Shown here: piece after piece, positions 33,572 to 40,964 of the stretch | Layout: each line of letters opens with the position of its first letter | Numbering within the stretch: position 1 is the first letter of the stretch | Notes under the pieces: generated by a model | Database searches by the model: none | Seen by the model: only the letters and a program-made list of their open reading frames with translations | Told to the model about the DNA's origin: nothing | Program-made: the position numbers and the translations under genes | NCBI RefSeq assembly: GCF_000721075.1 | Contig: NZ_JOEQ01000005.1 | Location: 62,001 to 126,000, forward strand | From: Streptosporangium amethystogenes | Lineage (GTDB): Bacteria; Actinomycetota; Actinomycetes; Streptosporangiales; Streptosporangiaceae | Direction of reading: 5' to 3' | DNA: 64,000 nucleotides

Positions 33572-33994
33572 ATGCTTGACCAAGTGCGCCCCTACGCTCT
33601 GCTGCTGGCGCGGATCGGCATCGGCGTGGTCTTCCTGGTCCACGGGCTGCAGAAGTTCGTCACGATGGGACTGGCCCAGACCACGGCCTTCTTCGACTCG
33701 CTGGGCATCCCGCTGGCGAACGTCGCGGCTCCGGCGGTCGCCGCCCTCGAAGTCGTCGGCGGCGTCGCGCTCATCCTGGGCGCGGCCCTGCCGGTCTTCG
33801 GCACCCTCCTTGTGCTCGACATGCTCGGCGCGATCGTCTTCGCCCACGCCGCGGCCGGCTTCTCGGTGAGCGAGGGCGGCTACGAGTTCGTCCTGGCCCT
33901 CGCCGCCGGCACCCTGGCCATCGCCTTCAGCGGTGGTGGTGCCCTCGCCGTCGACGGTCTCCGTCAGGGGCGCCGCCGGCCGGTCACGGTCTAG
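33572..33994 (+). CDS. DoxX-family membrane protein
   Basis: 140 residues with four hydrophobic helices. It starts ALLLARIGIGVVFLVHGLQKFV, the DoxX signature, followed by FFDSLGIPL and VAALEVVGGVALILGAALPVFG. ATG 33572 has GAGGAG upstream. It is a small inner-membrane protein often linked to redox or quinone stress and frequently controlled by a neighbouring MarR regulator, as here. Confidence 0.9.
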   Translation: MLDQVRPYALLLARIGIGVVFLVHGLQKFVTMGLAQTTAFFDSLGIPLANVAAPAVAALEVVGGVALILGAALPVFGTLLVLDMLGAIVFAHAAAGFSVSEGGYEFVLALAAGTLAIAFSGGGALAVDGLRQGRRRPVTV

Positions 33995-34026
33995 GCCCCG
34001 TCTCTTGGATCCTCTGTCCGCCGTGG
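33991..34026 (+). repeat. Dispersed repeat copy 1, beginning at a TAG stop codon
   Basis: 36-base stretch starting at the CTAG of the DoxX stop. It matches 28 of 36 positions of the stretch beginning at the CTAG of the FxsT1 stop (40885). Most differences are transitions. Confidence 0.45.
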
Positions 34027-34204
34027 CCGGTCAGGCGGTGCCTTTCCGCGTTTTCGCCGGTCACCGAGATACCACCTGACCGATCCTCGCCACAGCAGGC
34101 CCCGCGGGACACGATCCGGAGCCATCCGGACCATCGCGCCACGAGGTCCTGACCCCGACAATGGGCATAGCTGTTTCGACGGTGCCGAATGGCTGGGGGT
34201 CGAT

Positions 34205-35020
34205 GTGCGGTGGCTGCGAAGAATCGGCAGTGATTTCAAGGCTCGGCAGCACATCGACGCGTACGCCCTCACGATCGTCGTCTTCGGGTTCGCGTTCCTG
34301 TCGATCGTCAGCGACGCACTGGACGACGACCTCAGATGGGCGGTCCTGCTCTCGGGAGTGGGATTGCTGCTCTACCGGATCACCCTTCCCGCGGAACTCA
34401 CCGAATCTCCCGACGGCCTGCTGAACGACCGGTCGGCATACGACACCGCGCCGCTGTCGTCGCTGCTCGCCCACGCGCGTGACGTCCGGGTGTTCGCCCC
34501 CTCCGCGGTCAACCTGCTCTCCGCGCAGACCTGCGAGATCATGCGCAACACGGTGCTCGCGCGGGAGAGGGGACGCGTCAGGATCGTCATCCTCGACCCC
34601 TTGGAGAAGGGGGCGGTCCAGCAGACCGCGAGGCAACTGGACGACTCGATCGAGTTTCCCGTCCAGAGGCTTCCCGCCGCGCTGGAGAGCACCATGGAAC
34701 GCCTCCGCCTGATGAGCGGCTGGAAGACCGTGGGCGAGTTCGAGTACCGACTCCTTTCCTACAGTCCGGGATTCAGCCTTGTGCTTCTCGACCCGGAGAC
34801 CCCGCGGGGCCGGGTCATCGTGGAGATTCACGGCTTTCACAATCCCTCGACCTCGTCGCGCATGCACCTGGAGCTGACCCGCGGCCGCGACGAGCGCTGG
34901 TACACCTACTGGGTGGAGCAGTTCAACCACATCTGGGAGGCGGCGAGATCCGATGTCACGCCGTTCTCCGGAGAAACTCCTCAGCCTGCTTCCGGAGATG
35001 CGGTGGAAGCCCGGGAGTGA
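34205..35020 (+). CDS. Membrane-anchored protein of unknown function
   Basis: 271 residues from GTG 34205 with GGGGG five bases upstream. There are two hydrophobic helices near the N-terminus (AYALTIVVFGFAFLSIV and WAVLLSGVGLLLYRI). A soluble domain follows: VRVFAPSAVNLLS, VRIVILDPLEKGAVQQTAR and, near the end, GRVIVEIHGFHNPSTSSRMHLEL and YTYWVEQFNHIWEAA. The last part resembles C-terminal regions I associate with actinobacterial signalling or effector proteins, but I cannot name a family. Its last 65 bases overlap the convergent nSTAND gene. It sits at the left edge of the FxsA locus; whether it belongs to it is open. Confidence 0.6.
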   Translation: MRWLRRIGSDFKARQHIDAYALTIVVFGFAFLSIVSDALDDDLRWAVLLSGVGLLLYRITLPAELTESPDGLLNDRSAYDTAPLSSLLAHARDVRVFAPSAVNLLSAQTCEIMRNTVLARERGRVRIVILDPLEKGAVQQTARQLDDSIEFPVQRLPAALESTMERLRLMSGWKTVGEFEYRLLSYSPGFSLVLLDPETPRGRVIVEIHGFHNPSTSSRMHLELTRGRDERWYTYWVEQFNHIWEAARSDVTPFSGETPQPASGDAVEARE

Positions 35021-36941
35021 CCGCGTCGAGCGCCCGCGAGGCGAACTCCTCGGCGGTCGCGTGCTGACCCAGCAGGGCATGGACGCGCGCGGCCCGCAGC
35101 AGGACCGGCCCGCTGTCCGACTCGTCGGCGGTCGCGTCGAGGATCTCCTGTCCCGCGGCGTCGAACCGCTGGGCCAGGGCGAGGGCCAGTGCCCTGGCGG
35201 CGATCGTGGTGGGCCGCTGGTGCCGTCTGACCCGATCCAGGTCGCGCAGGGCCTCGCCGGGCCTTCCGAGATCGGCGAGGATCTCTCCGCGCAGCGCCAG
35301 CGCCTCGGCGGGGGGTTCGCCGGCCAGCGCCACGGCGCCGTTGAGAAGGGCGAGTGCGGCGCGCGGCTGTCCCAGATGCCACAGGGCCTCCCCGAGCGCC
35401 AGGTGTGCGGGCAGGTCGTTGGGAACCCAGGAGAGAGCGGCCCGCAACTGCTCCACCGCCCTGGCGTACTCGCCCTGGGCCAGCCAGAGCCGTCCCTCCG
35501 CGGTCAGCGCCGAGGCCACCCCGTTGAACCGCTGGAGCGTCGCGAACACGTCGGCCGCCTCCTTGAGGAGGCGCCGCGCACCCTCCACCTCGCCTTCCAC
35601 CGCCGCGACCTCTCCCAGGACGACCAGGGCCTCGGCCCGCACCCACGTCTCACCGGGCCCCGAGGCGCGGACCGCCTCCTCCGCGAGGCCGCGGGCCGTC
35701 TCCCAGCTCCGCCTGGCCAGTGCCGCCCGCGCGTCATCGAGGTAGGCCGCAGGGTGCTGCGACTGGCGCACCGAGCCGATCAGGCGGTCGTGCTGCAGCT
35801 CGTACCAGCGGATCCCCAGCCGGTGCTCGCCCCGCAGCAGGTGACGGTCCTCCAGCGCCTCGGCGATGGCGTTCGGCATGCCCGCCGTCTCACGGAGGCC
35901 CTCGTAGACGGTGTTGCGCGTCCCGTGCTCGGTGACGAAGGTCCTGCGCAGCCAGGAGCGGATCTCGCTCGACGTGACCCCCGACTCGGCCGCGACCTGC
36001 GCCAGCATCCGCTCGCAGAAACCGGTCAGGAAGTGGTCGACGTTCACGTGCAGGTTCACGTGCTCGGCGGTGATCTCGTGCAGGCCCGGCGGCAGCGAGT
36101 CCCACAGCGCGGAGCAGACGACCTGCAGCTGGACGGGCTCGACGGTGTTGAGCGTCACCGTGGTGGTCTGCCCCTCGTCGTTGAGGAAGGGGACGGTGCG
36201 CAGGTCGTCGACGAGTCGTTCGGCGGCCCCCGGGGCGAAGGACCGGCCGGTGCGCTCAAGGGGCCTCGTCGTGGCGTCGAGCGCCGCCGCGCGCGAGAGC
36301 GGCAGCAGCTGGAACCGCGCCCGCGAACCCCGGCCCAGCGGGCGCTCGTACGGCAGCACGGAGGCCAGATACTCCTCGCGCAGCGAGAGCAGCAGGTGGA
36401 GCCCGTCGTGCTCCTCGACGGCCCTCGCGAGCTGGCGCAGCAGCGTGTGACGCTCCTCCTCCCGGTCGGGTGGACCGCCGAACAGCTCCTCCGCCTGGTC
36501 GACGGCGACCAGGGTGGGCACCGGGTCACCGTACCGGTCCACGCGTTCTGGGCGCCCGGCCAGGAAGTCCGAGACCGTCAGCCCGGCCAGCGTGGACAGC
36601 GGCTCCTCCGGCGCCCAGGACGACAGCAGCGCCAGCACGTACGGGTTGCCGGCGACCCTCGGGCGCAGCGAGACGATGCCGCGGGGCGACACGCGGGCCA
36701 CGGGCAGGACGTCGGCGCGTTCGGGCTCGATGCGCGGCAGGACACCCGCCTGCAGCAGGGACGTCTTGCCGACCCCCGAGGCGCCGAACAGCACGGTGAG
36801 ACCGGTGGCCTGCCAGATGGTGGCGATGTCGCGGCCCTCGCGCTCCCGCCCGAAGAACAGTGCGTGCTCGTCGCGGTCATAGGGGCGTAGCCCCACGTAC
36901 GGGTGGGTGGCCCTGTCGGCCCTGTGAACCGCGTCCGTCAT
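34956..36941 (-). CDS. nSTAND1-type NTPase with C-terminal TPR-like repeats (left arm)
   Basis: 661 residues. The N-terminal signature PYVGLRPYDRDEHALFFGRE marks the novel-STAND group. Walker A is FGASGVGKTSLLQAG (about 52-66), Walker B-like VAVDQAEELFGG near 170, then sensor and winged-helix regions (EPVQLQVVCSALWDSLP, RWYELQHDRLI). From about 430 to the end there are helical repeats (ARRSWETARGLAEEA, YARAVEQLRAALSWVPNDLPAHLALGEALW). It overlaps the SIR2-like gene by four bases (ATGA) and must be co-translated with it. STAND NTPases act as signal-triggered switches, often activating an effector; here the SIR2-like protein is the obvious candidate. About half identical to the right-arm copy by eye. 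Confidence 0.85.
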   Translation of the reverse strand: MTDAVHRADRATHPYVGLRPYDRDEHALFFGREREGRDIATIWQATGLTVLFGASGVGKTSLLQAGVLPRIEPERADVLPVARVSPRGIVSLRPRVAGNPYVLALLSSWAPEEPLSTLAGLTVSDFLAGRPERVDRYGDPVPTLVAVDQAEELFGGPPDREEERHTLLRQLARAVEEHDGLHLLLSLREEYLASVLPYERPLGRGSRARFQLLPLSRAAALDATTRPLERTGRSFAPGAAERLVDDLRTVPFLNDEGQTTTVTLNTVEPVQLQVVCSALWDSLPPGLHEITAEHVNLHVNVDHFLTGFCERMLAQVAAESGVTSSEIRSWLRRTFVTEHGTRNTVYEGLRETAGMPNAIAEALEDRHLLRGEHRLGIRWYELQHDRLIGSVRQSQHPAAYLDDARAALARRSWETARGLAEEAVRASGPGETWVRAEALVVLGEVAAVEGEVEGARRLLKEAADVFATLQRFNGVASALTAEGRLWLAQGEYARAVEQLRAALSWVPNDLPAHLALGEALWHLGQPRAALALLNGAVALAGEPPAEALALRGEILADLGRPGEALRDLDRVRRHQRPTTIAARALALALAQRFDAAGQEILDATADESDSGPVLLRAARVHALLGQHATAEEFASRALDAVTPGLPPHLRKQAEEFLRRTA

Positions 36942-37816
36942 GGTGCCCGTCCCATTCTCCGCAGGAGTTCCGCGCAGAACTCCGAGGCGGTCCCCAGGAA
37001 GATCGAGATGTTCCAGCCGTCGAGATAGTGGGCGATGTAGCGCCTGGCCTTGCTCTCCGCGTCGCTCGCCGATCCGTTGACCTCGGGCATCAGCTGCACG
37101 CTCACATGCCGCCGCTTGTTACTGCGCGGCGTGCTGCGCATCAGGCCGTGGAACAGCACCCGAAACGTCCAGTCCTGCAGGCTGTAGCCGATGAAGAGCA
37201 GTGGCCGGGCGGTCATCGCCCGCAGGATCGGGGTCGGCAGTGGCTGCCTCCCGCCGGTCGCGACGACGTCCACCATGTTGACGAGGTAGGTCAGGTAGTC
37301 GGCCTCGGTCAGCACCAGCGACGCCGGTTCGGACCAGCTTCCGTGCAGATGGTAGACGAGGGGACATTCCACCGTCGGCTCTGGCAGGACAGGCGTGGCG
37401 GCGGGATCGGCCTCCCACCAGGGGGAGACGGCGACGTGGGGCTCCTTGCCCTCGGCCCGCAGCGCCTCGACCAGGAAGTCGTCGTAGTTCGTGGTGAGGA
37501 ACGTCGTCACGGGGAAGCCGGCCAGCACTCGGTGCGGCTCTTCCGGATCGCCGGGAGCAGGTCCCCCGTGAGAGCGGAGAAGCCTGCAGACCCCCTCCTT
37601 GAGATCCACCGGATCCCGCACCACCGCCGCGCCGTACTGCATCACGCGGGCGAGATTGCCCGGGTCGGAGAACGGATAGCCGTAGTGGAGGGCGTACCGG
37701 TTACTCAGGGCGGCACCGGTGGGGAGCGTCCCGGCGCAGGCACCCGCTCCGAGGAAAGGGGTGCAGTCACCCCTGTGGAGCTGGTCGATCAACCGTTGCC
37801 AGTCGAGATCGTCCAC
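36938..37816 (-). CDS. SIR2-like (NAD-binding) protein, left arm
   Basis: 292 residues from GTG 37816 preceded by GGTGGGA; the frame continues 18 codons upstream to a GTG at 37870. SIR2-fold motifs are CTPFLGAGACAGTLP (nucleotide loop), FLTTNYDDFLVEAL (catalytic-type Asn), YHLHGSW (catalytic-type His) and LLFIGYSLQDWTFRVL. These match the SIR2_2/ThsA-DSR-like group, several members of which destroy NAD+ in phage defence, rather than deacetylase sirtuins. It lies between the FxsA precursor (78 bp upstream) and the NTPase (four-base overlap). An NADase effector switched by the NTPase is inference. Confidence 0.85.
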   Translation of the reverse strand: MDDLDWQRLIDQLHRGDCTPFLGAGACAGTLPTGAALSNRYALHYGYPFSDPGNLARVMQYGAAVVRDPVDLKEGVCRLLRSHGGPAPGDPEEPHRVLAGFPVTTFLTTNYDDFLVEALRAEGKEPHVAVSPWWEADPAATPVLPEPTVECPLVYHLHGSWSEPASLVLTEADYLTYLVNMVDVVATGGRQPLPTPILRAMTARPLLFIGYSLQDWTFRVLFHGLMRSTPRSNKRRHVSVQLMPEVNGSASDAESKARRYIAHYLDGWNISIFLGTASEFCAELLRRMGRAP

Positions 37817-37894
37817 GGTCCCACCATTGTTGTCGACAGAAAGTGCCAGTCTCGCACTCCAATGTCGCACGTTGGTGGGTTATCACCAAGGTTT

Positions 37895-38071
37895 CTATAT
37901 GGAGGAGTCGAATCCGGCCACCGGCCCCGCGTCCCCGTCGGCGGTTATTCGCCGGCGGACCAGGTCCAGGATGGAATCGCCGATTTTGTCAAGATCGGCC
38001 AAGTTCAGACCCGTCAGGTCGATCAGACCTTTGCCGGAATCGGTGTTAGCGGTGGCGGCTTCCTCGCTCAT
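37895..38071 (-). CDS. fxsA: FxSxx-COOH RiPP precursor FxsA, left arm
   Basis: 58 residues, MSEEAATANTDSGKGLIDL onward, ending VAGFDSSI at the stop: exactly the F-x-S-x-x-COOH tail that defines FxsA substrates of FxsB radical SAM enzymes. The ATG at 38071 has AAGGGAG at ideal spacing. The leader holds DLTGLNLADLDKI, closely resembling DLGGLSLEMLGEI of the right-arm peptide. It is below 60 codons and so easily missed. First gene of the FxsA-SIR2-NTPase unit; divergent from FxsT1. Confidence 0.9.
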   Translation of the reverse strand: MSEEAATANTDSGKGLIDLTGLNLADLDKIGDSILDLVRRRITADGDAGPVAGFDSSI

Positions 38072-38350
38072 GCGGACTCCCTTGCGCCCACGGCGAGACG
38101 CACGCGTCCCCGGATCTCCGAGCGTCCTCGCCTACGCCTTGATGATTACATCCTTTCGGTGCTCAGGCGAGTACTCGGGAAGATAATTTGGCGGGTGGGA
38201 CTATATAGTTGACCGGAAAATAGACGTTTTAGGGTGTGACAGAGATCCGCTGTTGAGGTGTGGCAATGAGACTCTGACCCCTTCGCTTATGCGCTTGCGG
38301 AGGCCCGGAGCCATAAGCTGATTCCCAATCGGGCGAGTGGAGGCCGTCGC
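38072..38350. other. AT-richer divergent promoter region between FxsA1 and FxsT1
   Basis: 279 bp without a gene. It includes the palindrome CTATATAG (38201-38208) directly followed by TTGACC, a possible -35 box for FxsT1. No longer repeat is evident. Confidence 0.4.
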
Positions 38351-40888
38351 GTGCCCATTTCACAGTCTTCGGGGACTTCCCGCCTGCCGGGACGCCAGCC
38401 CCAGATCTGGGGCAGGGTCCCCCAGCAGAACAAGAACTTCACAGGTCGTGAAGGCCTCCTCGACAAGCTTCACACCGGTGTCACGTCCGAGGTCACCGCC
38501 GTGGTGCCGCACGCCCTTCACGGGTTCGGCGGCGTCGGCAAGACCCACGTCGCGATCGAGTACGCCTACCGCTTCCGGCACGAGTACGACCTGGTCTGGT
38601 GGATACCCGCGGACCAGCCGATGCTGGTGCGCTCCTCGCTGGCCGCGCTCGCCCCGCACCTGGGCGTGCCCTCCTCCGCCGCGATGGGGGTGGAGGACGC
38701 GTCCGCCGCCGTGCTGGACGCCCTGCGCCGCGGTGACCCGTACTCCCGGTGGCTGCTCATCTTCGACAACGCCGAGCAGCCGGAGGACATCAACGACATC
38801 GTCCCCCGGGGCCCGGGGCACGTCCTGATCACCTCACGCAACTACGCCTGGCAGAGCGTGGTCGACACCGTGCCCGTCGACGTCTTCAGCCGGGCGGAGA
38901 GCATCGAGTTCCTCACCAGGAGGGTCCCCGGCTCGACCAGCCAGGAGGACATGAACCGGCTGGCCGAGCAGCTCGGCGACCTCCCGCTCGCGCTGGAGCA
39001 GGCCGGAGCCCTGCAGACGGAGACCGGGATGTCCGTCGAGCAGTATCTCCGGCTGCTCGACGAGCAGACGGCCCAGCTGCTCGACGCCAACAAGGCGTCG
39101 GACTATCCGCTGTCCATGACGGCTGCCTGGTCGCTGTCGGTGTCACAGCTCAAGGCGAAGCTGCCCGAGGCCGTGGAGCTCCTGCGCTGCTGCGCCTTCT
39201 TCGGACCCGACCCCATCCCCCGTGACGTGTTCGCGGCACTTCCCGACGACCTCGCGGCCGGGTCGCGTCTTGGCCCGCTCCTCGACAATCCGATCCTGCT
39301 GAGCCGGGCCATCAGGGAGCTGGGCCGATACGCCCTGGCGCGGATCGACTCGGAGAACCGGACCATCCAGGTCCACCGGCTGGTCCAGGCACTGCTCCGT
39401 GCCGAGCTGGGCTGGGAGGAGCACGTGTCCTTCCGGCACGAGGTGCACCTCATGCTCGCCGCGGCGGCGCCGGGCCTTCCGGACGACACCGTCCTGTGGC
39501 CGCGCTACGCCGAGCTGCTCAGCCACATGACACCCGCGATGGTGGAGGCCGGTGAGGATCCCCGCATCCGTCGCTTCGCCCTCGACGTCGTGCGCTACCT
39601 CTACTCGTCCGGGGGCTACCAGTCAGCCAGCGACCTGGTCAAGGGCTTCATCGCCAGATGGCGGGCCGACAGCGGGGACGAGGACCAGCACGTGCTCTCC
39701 GCGCAGCGGCATCTCGGCATCGTCCTTCGCGAGCTCGGCGACTACCGGGCCTCCTTCGAACTCAACCGCGAGACCCTGACGCGGATGAGGAGGGTCCTGG
39801 GACCCGACCACGTGGAGACCCTCCTGCTCACCAACAGCCATGGCGGGGACCTGCGGATGCGAGGTGACTTCACGGCGGCCCTGGCGCACGACAGGGAGTC
39901 GCTGCGGCGGCACCAGAGCGTGTTCGGCCCCCAGCACCACCGGACGCTGCGCGCCATGAACAATCTCGCCATCGACTATCTGCTGCTCGGCGACTACGAG
40001 AAGGCGTTCGAGCTGCAGGAGACCACCTACAGGCTGCACCGCCGTCCCGACTCGGGATCCAGCAAACAGAACATCCTCACCTCGGGCAACGGTCTCTCAC
40101 GTATCGTGCGGCTTAGAGGTGACTACGCCGAAGCCTGTGACCTCGGCGAGGACGCGTACGAGTTCGGGGTGCAGGAACTCGGCCCGGACCACCCCTGGAC
40201 CCTGCGCACGGCGAAGGATCTGTCCATCGCCAAACGGCGGGTGGGGCAGATCGACGAGGCGTTCGACCTCGCGCAGGCGACGTACGAGCGAGAGGAGCGC
40301 ATCTTCGGGCGTGACCACCACGACACGCTCGCGGCGGCACTGTGCCTGGCCAACGCGCAACGCACCAGAGGTGAGATCGCCGAGGCGCTGGAGCTGCTGC
40401 GGGACGTGACGGCTCGCTATCCCCGCATGTACGGCGACGAGCACCCCTTCACCTTCGGCTGTGACATGAACCTGGCGTTGCTGCTGCGGGTCAACGGGCA
40501 GATCGAGGAGGCGAGCCGGCTCGATCTGAGCTCCCTGGAGGGTTTCGACCGCACGCTCGGCCGCGAGCACCACTACTCCCTCACCTGTGCGATCAACCTG
40601 GCCAGCGACTTCGCGGCACAGGGGGACGCCCCCAGTGCCAGGCGGCTGGGGCAGGAGACGCTGGCCCAGCTGCGCGAGTTGCTGGGGGTGGACCACCCGC
40701 TCACTCTCGCCTGCGCGAACAACCTGGTCATCGACCTGCGGGCGGAGGGGGCCTTCGAGGAGGCCCAGGCGCTGGAGGCCGACACCTTCGAGCGCTACCA
40801 GCGGGTGCTGGGCAACGACCATCCGGACACCAGGGTCGCCATGCGCGGTGAACGGCTCGACTTCGACTTCGACCCGCCCGCTCTCTAG
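38351..40888 (+). CDS. fxsT: FxsT: NB-ARC ATPase with tetratricopeptide repeats (left arm)
   Basis: 845 residues from GTG 38351 with GGAGG eight bases upstream. An N-terminal NB-ARC/AP-ATPase module has Walker A GFGGVGKTHVAIEYAY (58-73), LLIFDNAEQPEDI, ITSRN and GDLPLALEQAGAL. From about 400 to the end there are 42-residue TPR units of kinesin-light-chain type (for example RETLTRMRRVLGPDHVETLLLTNSHGG). This layout matches the FxSxx-COOH-system TPR protein. It is divergent from FxsA1 and convergent with FxsB1. Role unknown; a STAND-type sensor of the peptide or of its target is plausible. Confidence 0.85.
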   Translation: MPISQSSGTSRLPGRQPQIWGRVPQQNKNFTGREGLLDKLHTGVTSEVTAVVPHALHGFGGVGKTHVAIEYAYRFRHEYDLVWWIPADQPMLVRSSLAALAPHLGVPSSAAMGVEDASAAVLDALRRGDPYSRWLLIFDNAEQPEDINDIVPRGPGHVLITSRNYAWQSVVDTVPVDVFSRAESIEFLTRRVPGSTSQEDMNRLAEQLGDLPLALEQAGALQTETGMSVEQYLRLLDEQTAQLLDANKASDYPLSMTAAWSLSVSQLKAKLPEAVELLRCCAFFGPDPIPRDVFAALPDDLAAGSRLGPLLDNPILLSRAIRELGRYALARIDSENRTIQVHRLVQALLRAELGWEEHVSFRHEVHLMLAAAAPGLPDDTVLWPRYAELLSHMTPAMVEAGEDPRIRRFALDVVRYLYSSGGYQSASDLVKGFIARWRADSGDEDQHVLSAQRHLGIVLRELGDYRASFELNRETLTRMRRVLGPDHVETLLLTNSHGGDLRMRGDFTAALAHDRESLRRHQSVFGPQHHRTLRAMNNLAIDYLLLGDYEKAFELQETTYRLHRRPDSGSSKQNILTSGNGLSRIVRLRGDYAEACDLGEDAYEFGVQELGPDHPWTLRTAKDLSIAKRRVGQIDEAFDLAQATYEREERIFGRDHHDTLAAALCLANAQRTRGEIAEALELLRDVTARYPRMYGDEHPFTFGCDMNLALLLRVNGQIEEASRLDLSSLEGFDRTLGREHHYSLTCAINLASDFAAQGDAPSARRLGQETLAQLRELLGVDHPLTLACANNLVIDLRAEGAFEEAQALEADTFERYQRVLGNDHPDTRVAMRGERLDFDFDPPAL

Positions 40889-40920
40889 ACCCTGTCGCCT
40901 GGATCTCCTGCCCGCCGCGG
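40885..40920 (+). repeat. Dispersed repeat copy 2, beginning at a TAG stop codon
   Basis: Begins at the CTAG of the FxsT1 stop and matches the stretch after DoxX (33991) at 28 of 36 positions. Its right part forms the left arm of a hairpin (40907-40917). Confidence 0.45.
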
Positions 40921-40962
40921 ACGCCCGGCCGACACTCGCCACGGCAAGATCCGGCGGGCAGG
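40907..40962. terminator. Inverted repeat between convergent FxsT1 and FxsB1
   Basis: CCTGCCCGCCG (40907-40917) pairs perfectly with CGGCGGGCAGG (40952-40962); 34-base loop. It lies in the 76-bp gap between two convergent stops, so a bidirectional terminator is likely. Confidence 0.6.
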
Positions 40963-40964
40963 GC

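Noticed and set aside
34953..36890. Plus-strand open frame of 645 codons opposite the left-arm NTPase
   Set aside because: Shadow of the STAND gene; no motifs.
36938..37816. Classical sirtuin deacetylase
   Set aside because: Motif order and the GYSLQDWTFR block fit the SIR2_2/defence-type group, and the zinc-binding cysteines of sirtuins are absent.
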